In this document: piece after piece, positions 34,295 to 52,148 of the stretch
Layout of the letters: each line of letters opens with the position of its first letter
Numbering within the stretch: the stretch's first letter is position 1
Source: Ciona intestinalis
Lineage: Eukaryota > Chordata > Ascidiacea > Phlebobranchia > Cionidae
Length of the DNA: 64,000 bases
Assembly: GCF_000224145.3 (NCBI RefSeq)
Contig: NC_020169.2
Location: 3,492,957-3,556,956 of the forward strand
Direction: 5' to 3'
Program-made: the position numbers and the translations under genes
Notes under the pieces: generated by a model
The model's input: only the letters and a program-made list of their open reading frames with translations
The model's database searches: none
Told to the model about the DNA's origin: nothing

Positions 34295-37200
34295 ATGGAA
34301 AACTTTGTCTTATATGAGGAAATTGGAAGAGAAACGAGTTCCATCGTTTACAAAGGACGCCGAAGAGGAACAATCAATTTTCTTGCAATTCAATGCATAG
34401 AAAAAGACCGAAGAGCTGCGATAACAAATTGGGTACGTCTAACTCACGAGTTTAATCATCAGAACATTGTTCAGTTCCATGAGTGGTATGAAACAAGCAA
34501 CCATTTGTGGATGGTCACTGAACTGTGCACTGGAGGAACTTTAGATGAATGTCTGAGGCAAGATAGCTGCTTACCTGGTGTAATTGTATGTCAGTTTGGA
34601 AAAGATATCATCAGGGGACTTAACTATCTTCATGAACATTCTGTAGTCTTTGCAGACCTGTGTCCAAAAAATGTTTTGCTTGATGGCCCAGGTGTGTTAA
34701 AACTGACTAATTTTTGCCTCAGTCGACTTGTGGATGAGGATTTGAATGAGGTATATTTACAAGCGGCTAACAAAATGGAAGATTCCGATAGTATGTCTAT
34801 CGTTAACGATAATTTACTTGGAGAACTGCATTACCGTTCTCCAGAAATTTTAAAGGGGGGAAATCCTACTACAAACAGTGATATATGGGCATTTGGTGTC
34901 CTGTTGTATCGTATGTACAGCGGTACTGTTCCTTTTTCTGGCAAGGATGATAACTTTATAAGCCAGGTCTTGCAAAATGATTTCTTAGATCCTCAACAAA
35001 AAAGGAACAAACTTCATTACCAAAATACCCATGTATTATCAGATGGTCAGATTTCCGAAGACTTTCAACACCTCTTGTCGAAAACACTTGAAAAAGATCT
35101 AAATGTGAGGTTCAACTCAAAGCAAGCCTTAAACCACAAGTTATGGAATGTTATCGAAGAAACAGACATAACTATGGATGAATCTGGTGCCGATGGTTTT
35201 AATGTGGCTGAAGATTCATTGCGTGACACCGTTTCTTCTTTATCTTTCGCTCCAGAAAGTGTAAATGTACTAGACAGCACGTTTACATTAAGTTCTAGAC
35301 CTCGAACAGCGAACCATCGTGAAAATGAGAAGGTGGTGAAAAACAGCACGGCTAAATCTGTGCCTATTAATAATTCCAGCATCCAAGTTCAGTCTATTGA
35401 TAAAACAATGACATTCTCGCAAACTTTGGATATTGAACGCGACTCGCTCAGCATTTGCGAGCCAGAAATACAGCAAGAAAGTGATATCACTTTTGAAGAT
35501 ATTCAGAATGTTATCTACTGTGATACTGAGCCAAAGGAATGTATTATACAAGACAACACACAGATTAAGAAGACTGAGCAACTGAGATGGGATGCTAAGA
35601 CAATTCCATTCAAGCTTCTAAGTCAAGTTCATAACACAACACCAGATGAGCTGTACTCGCACTTGAAACTGATAGTAGACCTGTTTACACAGCAATCTGC
35701 TAGTAATAATTCACAGAGCAGGTTAAAAGCAAATGTTCTAAGCTATTTATCTCATTTGTGTGTTGCAAGTCCAGAAGTTTCAAATTTTGTTGTAAACTCG
35801 AACTTACTGCTTCTGATGGTTAATTTGTGTAAAAATTCAATGCAGCAATTTCCAGACATGGCGTTCAAAGCAATTAGAACCATTGGTCTTGCTGCACGAT
35901 CAGCAACCGAACTCCAGCAATGTACACAAGTCACTGAAGTCTTCAATGTCTTAAGTGAAATTTTAAGAGAGGGATTTAAACACGATCGCATCAAGTTTTC
36001 AATAGTTCCAGCATTAGGTCAGCTGCTCTGTTTGGTAGCCACACACGAAGACAGCTTGCTTGTAACAACTGATGGCAGAGCAACTTCTTCAGAATCCCAT
36101 GGTCAACGTAAGGGCAACTGGTATATCCCAGGTGCGACTTATACACTCATAACTCGTTGTTTGCACGAAGGTGAAGATAGTGCTTTGCAACATTATGCTT
36201 GTAAAATCATTGAATGTGTCGCTTGTGTCTCGGATCAACACGGAAGGAAGTTTATCTCCATATCTCCCCAGAGCTCTGGTGGTTCTTCCCATAGCCGGGA
36301 TGTAATAGGTCCTCTTCTTTGGAGTACCTCAGATAAAGCAAAGTCAGAGGGAATACGAAGTACATCACTTATGGCTCTTTGTTCCCTCAATCGTATATCT
36401 GGTTCTGGTTCTATATTTCAAGCTGTACTTGAGAGGGCTGGTGTGCAGTCTGTCTTGATTTTTCTGAATCGTTCGTCGTACAAGTGCCAGCAAGCTATCC
36501 TCACTTCATTCAATGAAACTTTAAATTCTGGACAAAAGGGCCACAGTGTTAGACTAGCTAATGCAAAGGATATTCTGCCTTCCATTATGAAACTCCTGGA
36601 CAGTCCGTCAAATCTTGTTCGTGCCAAAGTCAACTTGTCCCTCCTGCTACTTCTTCGATTAAATCCCAAACTGTTAATGACGGCATGCCAACATCGACTG
36701 ATAATGCATATTGAAAGAGACTGCAGAAAAATATCGCCCTCTCATTTTGCTCGGCCACTACATGTACAGCATGTGTCCGAAGAAGACAAATACATCCACT
36801 CGACTCTGTGTTTGCTGATTCGATACATGATACTGCAGTCTAAAGAAGTCACAACATCCTCTATTGATGCACTGAACGAAGCAATGGAAAGAAAACACCC
36901 GTCTTCCAAACAAGTGAAGCAACTACGCATTAGTTTACCATGTTGTATGGTTCTTCAAAACCTAATCACAAGTCATGTTTTTCGAATGCAAATGGTTACA
37001 GAGAACTTTATCGAAAATGTTGGAAAATTGTTAGACCACGCTGTCAAGTTCGTAAAGAAAGCACCAGCGTCTTCTGCGGGGATCGTGACTGCAATAGGAG
37101 ATGACACAGCACAAAAGTTTATCGACACAATACTATCTATTATTGAAGTTCTCTCCCAGCACCCACCAGATCTTGCCAATAATGAAGAAGCTTCCATGAA

Positions 37201-38341
37201 ATGTTTGGTGCCGAGATTGGTCATTCTCTGCACAGTGTCCGACAGCAATGAGAGACAAGCAGGGTGTGTGAAGTTGTTGACGGATGTCCTTGATACCCTC
37301 CTTCACTTCCGTGCCATCAGCACTGATGCTTCCACTGTAACCTTAACCAATGAAAGAAACTCCATCAAAACCCCAGCCAGTCGTTTGTCATCCCGAGCCA
37401 CTGTACGACATGAGATGCCAGATGAATTCGGAATCCGTGAGTGTGTGATTGTCAATATTATACCAGAGTTTCAGTCCATTCTTCTGCGTCAGATGCCGTT
37501 ACCGGCTTATGGTGTTAGGCTATTGTCTATTTTGTTAGAGCACTGGCCAAGCATATCTACTTCCCTCTGTTATTATGGTGTGATACCGATACTGTTTAAG
37601 TTGCTGGATGAACATAAATCTTCTCCACTGAGTTCAAGCTATCAAGGAATCATTACTATTTTTATCTATCTTATACAGTACAGGAATGTTGATGTAGTAA
37701 ATGCCTTGTACAATAATGGATTAGTGGAAACAGTCAACACATGTCTGCTTGAGAATTTTTCCTTTTACAAGCAAGTGCGGAAAAATCCGGATGATGATGG
37801 TGCAGTGGACTGTCTCAGCCACAATCTTTCTCTTCTAAAGTATATGCTGGATAGAGTGACCACTGCTGTTAAAGAAGCATTGCTTGCCAAGGAGGATTCC
37901 AACTCAGCACGACCAAACACAACAGAAGGAGCAGAACGGTTACTTGTTCTTCATAAACCATTGACTGACCTACACACAGTATGTATCAGCTTGCTTTGCG
38001 AGGAAAAAGAACTTTCCGATTCTGCTCTTGCTTGTCTTTCTTTGCTTGTCCAGTTGTATGGAGGTGACCATCCAGATACAATGTTAACAGAAAATATGAA
38101 CTCACTCGCAGCTGCTTTGACAGTTGCAAATCAAAAAAATCAACGCATTTTGCTGAAACTGATTAGACGAATAGCAACACTCAACGTACATCATGCGCAT
38201 CGTCTGGCTTCAGAAGACGGGCAGTTGCTTATAGAAAATGTTCGAAACACACTTTATGCAGCGGAACAATGTGCAGACTCTTCTTTAGCACATCTGGCAA
38301 ATGAAATACTTGTCAGCATAAAGGATAAGCGTAAAGAATAA
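34295..38341 (+). CDS. ULK4: ULK4 pseudokinase (single exon)
   Basis: An uninterrupted 1,348-codon frame starts MENFVLYEEIGR, almost identical to the start of vertebrate ULK4, and continues with INFLAIQ, NIVQFHEWYETSNHLW and ELCTGGTLDE. Residues 1 to about 285 are the kinase fold; the rest is a long helical repeat region (ARM/HEAT type), as in ULK4. Catalytic residues are lost: the VAIK lysine is Gln33, the HRD motif reads FAD, and DFG reads TNFC. ULK4 is a scaffold-type pseudokinase linked to cilia and neuronal development. The length matches the human protein (about 1,275). The frame has no introns although the human gene has dozens. A polyadenylation signal AATAAA occurs at 38533. An acceptor-like TTTTTAACAG ends at 34206 in the leader, so a 5' leader intron or trans-splicing is possible. 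Confidence 0.96.
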   Translation: MENFVLYEEIGRETSSIVYKGRRRGTINFLAIQCIEKDRRAAITNWVRLTHEFNHQNIVQFHEWYETSNHLWMVTELCTGGTLDECLRQDSCLPGVIVCQFGKDIIRGLNYLHEHSVVFADLCPKNVLLDGPGVLKLTNFCLSRLVDEDLNEVYLQAANKMEDSDSMSIVNDNLLGELHYRSPEILKGGNPTTNSDIWAFGVLLYRMYSGTVPFSGKDDNFISQVLQNDFLDPQQKRNKLHYQNTHVLSDGQISEDFQHLLSKTLEKDLNVRFNSKQALNHKLWNVIEETDITMDESGADGFNVAEDSLRDTVSSLSFAPESVNVLDSTFTLSSRPRTANHRENEKVVKNSTAKSVPINNSSIQVQSIDKTMTFSQTLDIERDSLSICEPEIQQESDITFEDIQNVIYCDTEPKECIIQDNTQIKKTEQLRWDAKTIPFKLLSQVHNTTPDELYSHLKLIVDLFTQQSASNNSQSRLKANVLSYLSHLCVASPEVSNFVVNSNLLLLMVNLCKNSMQQFPDMAFKAIRTIGLAARSATELQQCTQVTEVFNVLSEILREGFKHDRIKFSIVPALGQLLCLVATHEDSLLVTTDGRATSSESHGQRKGNWYIPGATYTLITRCLHEGEDSALQHYACKIIECVACVSDQHGRKFISISPQSSGGSSHSRDVIGPLLWSTSDKAKSEGIRSTSLMALCSLNRISGSGSIFQAVLERAGVQSVLIFLNRSSYKCQQAILTSFNETLNSGQKGHSVRLANAKDILPSIMKLLDSPSNLVRAKVNLSLLLLLRLNPKLLMTACQHRLIMHIERDCRKISPSHFARPLHVQHVSEEDKYIHSTLCLLIRYMILQSKEVTTSSIDALNEAMERKHPSSKQVKQLRISLPCCMVLQNLITSHVFRMQMVTENFIENVGKLLDHAVKFVKKAPASSAGIVTAIGDDTAQKFIDTILSIIEVLSQHPPDLANNEEASMKCLVPRLVILCTVSDSNERQAGCVKLLTDVLDTLLHFRAISTDASTVTLTNERNSIKTPASRLSSRATVRHEMPDEFGIRECVIVNIIPEFQSILLRQMPLPAYGVRLLSILLEHWPSISTSLCYYGVIPILFKLLDEHKSSPLSSSYQGIITIFIYLIQYRNVDVVNALYNNGLVETVNTCLLENFSFYKQVRKNPDDDGAVDCLSHNLSLLKYMLDRVTTAVKEALLAKEDSNSARPNTTEGAERLLVLHKPLTDLHTVCISLLCEEKELSDSALACLSLLVQLYGGDHPDTMLTENMNSLAAALTVANQKNQRILLKLIRRIATLNVHHAHRLASEDGQLLIENVRNTLYAAEQCADSSLAHLANEILVSIKDKRKE

Positions 38342-39184
38342 TCGTCATATTTTCTATATATTATGCATACACAGTAATTGGCATAAAAATTATGCTATCT
38401 TTTACTGTATATTCTGTACCATACCTAATTTTCTATAGTGTAGCTTGCCTTTTTATAAATACAGCTATGTAGCAAATGTTCCATGTTTTATCATACAGCA
38501 ATACATGCTGTGCCAAAACATACATTTTTTTAAATAAAATACCAAAGTTGTTAAACAATGATGAACCAACATTTCTTCAGTGTAAAAGTTTTCTAAATTA
38601 CTTGGTGTGTATGTATATATATTTTATTTTTGATTGTCTTTTTCTTGCTATGTAGGTGTATATATATATTGTGCATGTTAGGCATTTTAGTTATCGTGTG
38701 TTTTTGCAAGGTTTCGTTAAATTTTATGTTTAAAATATTGTGTGAGAATTATATGAGTAACATTTGTTTTTTAAAAAACAATTCTAAATTTTGTATTTAT
38801 ATACAATGTAAACCGATAATACTATGAACCAGTACCGTGAATTTGATGTATTTTGTGTATCAGTACTATAATGCTATTTTCGTTTTTTTTACACATTTAT
38901 GTCAATAACTAATATTGTGTAGCCTTAACCTTGGCAACCAAATATTTATTGTTAGCTATAATTATATAATTTACTATTAGTCTATTACTAGTATGCATAA
39001 CAAACTGTTTAGTTAATGCCATGCCTTATTCATATACATACTTTGGTGTTGTTTATTTGATAGCAATTTGGTTTTGTAAACAATTCATATAATGACAATT
39101 TAAATACTGTGAGTAATTTTTAGAGTTATTACGCTGTTTTTTATATTTTTAGGTTTGGATAATGTGGTAGAATTTACTGATAAA
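38342..39184 (+). other. Spacer between ULK4 and PAXBP1
   Basis: AT-rich, about 840 bases. It holds the ULK4 polyadenylation signal AATAAA (38533) and a pyrimidine-rich acceptor-like site TTTTATATTTTTAG ending at 39152, 33 bases before the PAXBP1 start codon. No gene was seen. Confidence 0.45.
38533..38538 (+). terminator. Polyadenylation signal of ULK4
   Basis: AATAAA 190 bases after the stop codon. Confidence 0.55.
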
Positions 39185-41557
39185 ATGTTCAAGAAAAGCA
39201 ATAAATCAAAGTTGCGGAAAAGAAGAAACTCTGTAGAAGAGGATGAAGACTTGGATAAAAAGAATAATTCATCAAAAAATAACCAAACTGAGACTGTTGT
39301 AAATCCTAAAACGGAAAAGGTTAAAAAATCAAAGAAGCCTGCAGCAGTGTCACTCCTCAGTTTTGATGATGAAGAAGAAGAGTCCGAGATCCAGCTGAAA
39401 AAGTCTTCCAGGAGCAAGCGGATTGCAAAAAAGATCAAAAAACGAACTCAAGAGGAGAAAGAGGCGGAATTAAACCCTCAAGTCGCTCAGATAAAACCGT
39501 CTAAGTTTGTCAAAGAGAATGCTCCAGAAACTCATATTTTCCGACCCAAGGCAGCCGCACCAGAGGTTGAGGAGAAACCTCGTTTCCAACCACATACGGT
39601 TACAAAAGGAGCGATCCCATCACCATCCATGATCCATGCGGCTCGGAAGCAAAGGGAGATGTTAAGGAAGTTTGGATCGGAATTTATCCCCGTGGATGAC
39701 ACACAGACTTATAAAGAAAATAAATCTAGGTTGGTGAGGGAAGATGACTATGATAACAGCAGTGATGATGAAATTATTGAGATGAAGGGAATTAAGAGCA
39801 ATAAGAGCATCCAGTCTAATAAATATGTTCCTAATGAATCTGAGGAGTCTGAGGATGGAGAAAATAATGAAGCAAATGTGGATGAAGAGGTTAATAGATG
39901 GGAGGAAGAAATGATAAAGAAAGGGAGTCAGCAGATTCCTGGTCAACCTGAGCAAATGTATCTGTATCAAGCTGCTGCACCACAACCTGCTCCGTATGAT
40001 AGTTATGGGTTTGGTCAGTCCTATTATGCTCCTGAGGCACAAAATCCTGTACCAGTGAATAATGTAGAAGCAAAAAGTAATTTAACGTTTGAAATCATTA
40101 AAAAACGCTTGAGCGAACATCTGGTATCTGCTAAGGAAGTACACAGAAGCCACAAAGCTGAAATGGACTCAATTGTTTTTGATACTAAAGAGAACACGGA
40201 AATGTCAAAACAACTCACTGATAACTCAAAAGTTTCAGATGAATATCGCTTCTATCAAGAAATGAAAGATTATGTCAAAAACCTGGTTGCCTGTCTTCGT
40301 GAAAAAGTTCCAGATATTAATAATATGGAAAAAGCAGCGAGTGTGATGTGGAAGACACGATCTGAAAATCTAATCGGCCGGAGGATACAAGATGTTAGAG
40401 ATGAGTCCTCCAAGTTTATGTCCGGGAAGGCAGCTTTGGAAAAAGGTAATCATCTTCAAGATGCAGAGCTCACACAAAGAGTCCGGGAGCGGGAAGCAAG
40501 GAGGACACGAAGAAGAGCTGATAGACAAATAAAGAAGAAAGATGCAGAGCACCATGACGGTTGTTCTTCAGATGATGAAGTCACATCAATGGAAGAGGCA
40601 AAGATTTCGGCCGAAATAAGCAGGTTACAAAAGGAGTCGAGTGAGTTGTTTGATGATGTAGTGGACGAGTTTTGTGAAATAAAATGCATCCTGAAACATT
40701 TTGAGACTTGGAGGACTGACCATTCAGATTCATACAATGATGCGTACATCGCACTCTGTATACCTAAACTATTGGTGCCTTTCATACGATTCGAAACTTT
40801 ACTGTGGAATCCTCTAAACGGTGATTCAGCACCATTGGAACAAGCAGAGTGGTTCAAAACACTTAGTTGGTATGGAATGCACTGTATTGATGATGTCGGA
40901 GATCATGCTAACATGGATGACACCAAGGTTCTTGCTAATCTATATGAAAAAGTGATTCTTCAAAAGCTGGTTCAGTTGATCAAAGAAGTGTGGGATCCAC
41001 TATCTACATTTCAAACTGTAAATTTGGTTAGTTTTATGAATAATCTTTCTGGGTATCCGTTCATGGCTTCAGACAACCGACACTGCCAACAACTCGTCCA
41101 AGCCATTTGTACCCGTTTTCAAAATTCATTAAATAATGACGTTTATATCCCATTACTTCCCAGCAGTGTTAAAACAGAAGCTGCTCCATTTTTGGAAAGA
41201 CAGACATGGAGTAGCATAAAACTGTTCAAAAATGTGCTGCTTCTGCATGAGTTTTTGTCATTCGAAGCTATTACAGAACTTGCATTTGATTCCTTGCTAA
41301 ACAGATATATTATACTTGCATTGCAAACCTGCCCACTTAGTAAATCGTGCTTGCTTAAATGTAAAGAAATTGTATCTTCCATACCAAGAGACTGGTTTGC
41401 AAAATATCCTGATCTCCTGTGTCATCTTTCCACACTCACCAGATTTCTTGAGCATTTCTCAAAATCTGTTGCTTCCAGTTCTTTACCCGCCGATAACTTA
41501 CTGAAAAAGAAAGTGAATATTTTACTTCTTGAAATAAATTCAAAGTTTACAACGTAA
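39185..41557 (+). CDS. PAXBP1: PAXBP1/GCFC1-like GC-rich sequence factor (single exon)
   Basis: A 790-residue intronless frame. I start it at the ATG at 39185 (MFKKSNKSKLRKR), which matches the vertebrate start MFRKARRVNVRKR; the open frame extends upstream but has only a TTG there. Landmarks in order: VSLLSFDDEEEES, SPSMIHAARKQRE, RLVREDDYD, a Glu/Asp-rich stretch, EEVNRWEEEMIKKG, a Tyr/Pro/Gln-rich stretch, ISRLQKE-type coiled coil, YRFYQEMKDYV, REARRTRRRADRQ, SSDDEVTSMEEA, then the C-terminal GCFC fold with AYIALCIPKLLVPFIRFE and LLNRYIILALQ. Vertebrate PAXBP1 bridges Pax3/7 to histone methyltransferase complexes and related proteins act in splicing. GCFC2 is the alternative name, but the N-terminus favours PAXBP1. 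A minimal upstream frame ATG-TGG-TAG lies at 39162. Confidence 0.93.
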   Translation: MFKKSNKSKLRKRRNSVEEDEDLDKKNNSSKNNQTETVVNPKTEKVKKSKKPAAVSLLSFDDEEEESEIQLKKSSRSKRIAKKIKKRTQEEKEAELNPQVAQIKPSKFVKENAPETHIFRPKAAAPEVEEKPRFQPHTVTKGAIPSPSMIHAARKQREMLRKFGSEFIPVDDTQTYKENKSRLVREDDYDNSSDDEIIEMKGIKSNKSIQSNKYVPNESEESEDGENNEANVDEEVNRWEEEMIKKGSQQIPGQPEQMYLYQAAAPQPAPYDSYGFGQSYYAPEAQNPVPVNNVEAKSNLTFEIIKKRLSEHLVSAKEVHRSHKAEMDSIVFDTKENTEMSKQLTDNSKVSDEYRFYQEMKDYVKNLVACLREKVPDINNMEKAASVMWKTRSENLIGRRIQDVRDESSKFMSGKAALEKGNHLQDAELTQRVREREARRTRRRADRQIKKKDAEHHDGCSSDDEVTSMEEAKISAEISRLQKESSELFDDVVDEFCEIKCILKHFETWRTDHSDSYNDAYIALCIPKLLVPFIRFETLLWNPLNGDSAPLEQAEWFKTLSWYGMHCIDDVGDHANMDDTKVLANLYEKVILQKLVQLIKEVWDPLSTFQTVNLVSFMNNLSGYPFMASDNRHCQQLVQAICTRFQNSLNNDVYIPLLPSSVKTEAAPFLERQTWSSIKLFKNVLLLHEFLSFEAITELAFDSLLNRYIILALQTCPLSKSCLLKCKEIVSSIPRDWFAKYPDLLCHLSTLTRFLEHFSKSVASSSLPADNLLKKKVNILLLEINSKFTT

Positions 41558-41771
41558 TATTTTATCACACTACAATTCTAATCTTGTATGACAAAATTCA
41601 ATGTTTCAATTATTGTGCTGATAATCAATTAAAATTTTCATTGACGTTTAAAATGAGGAATGTTTTAGAGAATTTAAATATCAGCAACCACTTTAAGTCA
41701 ACTAAATTTATTGTTTTTATTAGGGGTCAATGTATATGGACAGGTAGGTTTCTAGATTGAATGTAGGTAAA
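41558..41771 (+). promoter_or_regulatory. Short PAXBP1-MCM8 spacer with acceptor-like site
   Basis: Only 214 bases separate the PAXBP1 stop from the MCM8 start. A weak polyadenylation-like AATTAAA lies near 41628, and a strong acceptor-like tract (ATTGTTTTTATTAG) ends at about 41724. This is the arrangement expected at a trans-spliced gene junction. It could equally be the acceptor of an ordinary 5' UTR intron. Confidence 0.4.
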
Positions 41772-48395
<6,624 letters not shown>

Positions 48396-48591
48396 TACAC
48401 AAGAATTCATATCTCGTTGTTTCTCACTGCCATGTTGTTATTTCTTTACTTACTTCTTTTTTTGTTTTTTAAATAAATAATAAAACCATGACATTCTATT
48501 CTAACATAATTTTTCTTTTTGTAATGCAGTGCTAACGAGCGGCAACGCTAATTAGAATTAGGGCCAATTTTGAATTTTGAGTTAACAAAGT
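48396..48591 (+). promoter_or_regulatory. Short MCM8-QNG1 spacer with polyadenylation signal and acceptor-like site
   Basis: The spacer is 196 bases. AATAAA-type signals lie at about 48472-48480, and a pyrimidine-rich acceptor (CTTTTTGTAATGCAG) ends at 48529, only about 50 bases later. The QNG1 ATG follows at 48592. That leaves no room for an ordinary promoter unless it lies inside MCM8. Confidence 0.5.
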
Positions 48592-51434
48592 ATGACACCT
48601 GGACCAACAGATGGTAAAGTTCTTTTGTGGCCGGCAGATGCTGGAAAATACATTGCAGATAGAAGCACCAATGTATTTATAAATGACCAGGCCATTGTAA
48701 AAGCTGCTGGAGATGCGGCGAGAGCTTTTAAGGACGGACAACATTCACTAAACAACTTTAAAGCTCTGCCTTTGCACCCTGACGTAAGCAGGATAGTATC
48801 TGTTAGAGCAACACTGTAAACATCAAATTAATTTCCAGGTGGCTAATGAGACAGCTATTGATTTTATTTTCGCTGTTGACACGCTTAACTTTTCTTTCTG
48901 GTCAGACAATCCCGAAGAAAAATACAAAGTAAGTTTAGTGTAGCTAAATCAACCTATAATTTATTTGACTGATACTTATAGGTGAAATATAAAGGTGAAT
49001 TTTACTCCGGTTACTGGTCTATTGTTGCTGCTTTGAAAAGAGCAGAGGATGAAGGAAGACCTGTGTTCTCAGCAAAATATATGTCCTCTGTCGAAAAAGA
49101 TGAGTTTGCACATATTCTTCGTTCTGATTCCTCTGTAAGTAATTTTCACTTAGGTTAAAGATACACTGAGTGATTTAATAAGGCTACTACCAATGTTGTG
49201 CATCCGTATAAATATGCAACTGTCGTTAAGTGTCTTGCCAAAGAAAACATACTGTAACAATGATAACAGTATCTAGCATTGAACCAGTGAACAGAGATTG
49301 GAGTTTTTTTCTGACAAATGCAGCTGGTTGACATCATTGGAAAATTGAGAACATTCCGTGAAATCATTGGCAAATTAAATTCAGAATCTAGTTGTAAATA
49401 TTCAAACCAATTCCATGGGGTCTTCGTTTATACATAAACAAAGCAGGCCAGTGTACCACCTCATCGTAGCTCACATCAGTTATTGGTTGCAAATTGCTAA
49501 ACTTGACCTACCGCCTTTACCTGCTTTGGATATAAAGCTTGAGCAATGATGAGCTGATAACATTTAATGGTTACAATACTCCGGATCTTTTTCTTTGATA
49601 ATTTTGCAACTAGATCAACAGATGTGAACCGATTGCCCAAAATAGTTTTTTTGCCATTATTTGGTTGTAGATGTTTTACCATTATCATTACCATATTGCC
49701 AGAGAATATCAAGTCAATAACAAATTTCTTTGTCACTACTAGTGTAGATATCAAAATTATAGATAAGATGATTTTGAGATCAAAATCATAGATAAGTATG
49801 AAGAAAAACTGGTACACTAGTCAGGAATCCTCTGTGATCTTACAGGCTATGCAGTTTGTTTGGGGTTATTGGTTATAAGGGTTAAGCGCGGCAGACTTTT
49901 TACTATTACCGAAAAAAATAACACGAAAGTTGTTAAACTTTTATCATTGTATAAAAGATCTTAAAAACTGAATTTTTTTGCAAATATCATCTTCATATAA
50001 AAAGCATGTGCTGACGTGACGTTGTCATTCGGCAATTAACATTTTCACAGTAAAATATTCCGCTTGATATTTAACATATTAAAATGTGATATTTCATTAG
50101 TTTAATTACAGCAACCAGACATAATTTTATGACAAAATGTTAAAACTATATGCATTTCAATTCAGAAGAAAGTAGAACAAATATTACTATAACTTTCCTA
50201 CCTTTCACTTCAATTCACTTCGTCGATATAACGAATAAACACAAGTCCAAGCTTTAAACCTAAAAAATCCCCTAAAATGTATCTTTATATTCAGGTTCAA
50301 ATTTCTTTACTGGAAGAACGGCTTCACGCATTTAATGAAGCCGGTCAAGTTTTACTGGGAAAATATGACGGTTCGTTCTCCAATTGCATTCGGTAATATG
50401 TACGTTTTATGACCAATTATTGCCTACTATTCGTATTGTTTTTTTGTAGAAGTTGCAATAAGGACGCGGTACAGCTGGTAAAAAGAATTGCTGCGGATTT
50501 CGGATCGTTTAGAGACGAAGCTGTATTTGATGACCAACCGGTGGCTTTCTATAAGAGAGCACAGATTGCAGTAGCAGACATATGGCTATGTTTTGAAGGT
50601 GGTTGACAGTTGCTAATTTAATATGTAACCAACCATTGCCTATCGAGTGGAAAGTCCAATATATAATGCACCAATTTTGTATAGTAGTATAGGTCTATAG
50701 GATATGTGTTGACGTATCGGTGTTGATTATATATATGTATATAACTCCAATAACAGGTCAAGGTCTTGGTGAATTTCGAAACATTGATCAACTGACCATG
50801 TTTGCTGACTACCGTGTGCCGCAGACTTTAGAATACTTCGGCATTCTTCAGTATTCAAAAGAATTGAAGCAAAAACTTGATGGGCGTGAAGTTCTTTTAC
50901 CTGGTAGTCGGTATGTAAATAATGAAGTGGCAAATTACTTGAATTGATTAATCGGTTGTAAAACATGCTAAAAACATTTTTTCCCTGTACGGACTGTCAC
51001 TGTAGGATTATTTTGTACTATGACGTTATAAAAAAAAACTGTATAGTAGGGTGGGGAAACATGAGACATCTTTTCATTCTATTTCTTGTCCAATTTCGAT
51101 GATATGTAAAACTATATCTTCACGACTCTCATACACCGTTGTTAATGTCCTATCTTACCCCAAAGTACTATATATATACCTTAACTTTGTAATCAATTCT
51201 TTCGATGTGTAATATTTCAGCACCGAAGGTGAAATACGCGGTTGCTCAATCGAGGCCGTAGAAAGATTGAAAAATGAAACAAAGAAGTTGCTGCTTTCGG
51301 ATAAATCAACAACCGATGTTGCTCGTATCGTCAACTCAATTACAATGGATAATTATTTATGGGATTACGCCGCTGCACATCGTGCGGAAATGGCCCACTT
51401 GATGTTTCACAGAGTACGAACAATATTTTATTGA
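48592..51434 (+). CDS. QNG1: Queuosine 5'-phosphate N-glycosylase/hydrolase (QNG1, C9orf64, DUF2419)
   Basis: Seven exons (48592-48783, 48839-48928, 48982-49134, 50295-50392, 50450-50598, 50757-50910, 51221-51434) join in frame to 349 residues; human QNG1 has 341. Conserved blocks: AGKYIADRSTNV, DTLNFSFWSDN, YSGYWSIVAALKRA, LRSDSS, LLEERLHAFNEAGQVLL, FYKRAQIAVADIW, QLTMFADYRVPQTLEYFG, EIRGCSIEAVE, and the ending MDNYLWDYAAAHR followed by RVRTIFY. The enzyme releases queuine from queuosine 5'-monophosphate so that the base, obtained from diet or microbes, can be reused for tRNA modification. Intron 3 (about 1.16 kb) is the only long one and shows a partial SINE-like copy near 49180-49290. The ATG lies 197 bases after the MCM8 stop, with an acceptor-like site between. 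Confidence 0.95.
51041..51175. mobile_element. MITE of the GGGTGGGGAAA family, shortened
   Basis: Left end TATAGTAGGGTGGGGAAACATG; right end CTTACCCCAAAGTACTATA; internal CACGACTCTCATACACCGTTG shared with other copies. Lies in QNG1 intron 6. Confidence 0.65.
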
Positions 51435-52148
51435 CCAATGTACTTCAGAACTTAAATTACAGTTAAATTCAGAGCGTGCAATGAGATATTTAGTATGGGT
51501 GGGGTAATATGGGACACCTTTCATTCCATTTTCTCGTCCCATTTGGTAGTAAACAAAGAACATTCAAAGATTTATAAAACCGTGTCCTCATAACTTTCAT
51601 AGACCGTTGTTAATTGTTTAAAATTCGATCAGGATATTTGGATATTATGTTGCAAAGGTGTACCGTCTGCCCCACCCTACTTATATATGTATAATTTGCG
51701 TTAATTACGTGAAACCAAAAATGCTATGATCTCTATTGTCTAACATCGCCATTTTCAAGAAACGTGGCCCTATTTGATTAAATCTTTTGAAATAGGGAAG
51801 TTGCGTTTTAGTGCGGTATGAATTCTTCTGTGTGTTACACCCTCGCCTGTTGAACAAGCAAATACCGATAACAATGCATCTGCGTCATATTAAGGCGTCG
51901 CTCAAAACGACAAAGGGTTAAGATGCTTACTTTTGAGGCGTAAAACTTTCACCTACGCCGATTAACCCACAACAGTAGGGGGAATGCGTTTACTTTGTGG
52001 GTGGTGTTGGTTACTGGTTTAGTAATTCATGTTCAATTATGAAGATTTCCTTTTTTTCGCACGAGGCACTTGCTTAATTTAAGCTGGCCTGCATCGAAAC
52101 GAGTGACATAGCGAGCTCCGTTATACTGAGGTTAGTGGGAGTTGGAAA
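51435..52148. other. Spacer between QNG1 and the secreted repeat protein
   Basis: Holds a complete small inverted-repeat element (about 51487-51685), then some 460 bases of 5' flank of the secreted protein gene. I saw no clear TATA box and no further gene. Confidence 0.45.
51487..51685. mobile_element. MITE of the GGGTGGGGAAA family, complete
   Basis: Left end TAGTATGGGTGGGGTAATATG; right end GTCTGCCCCACCCTACTTATA. It lies just after the QNG1 stop. Confidence 0.7.

Noticed and set aside
39155..39184. Upstream extension of the PAXBP1 frame (ten residues)
   Set aside because: The first codon of the extension is TTG, it directly follows an acceptor-like AG, and the ATG at 39185 matches the conserved family start.
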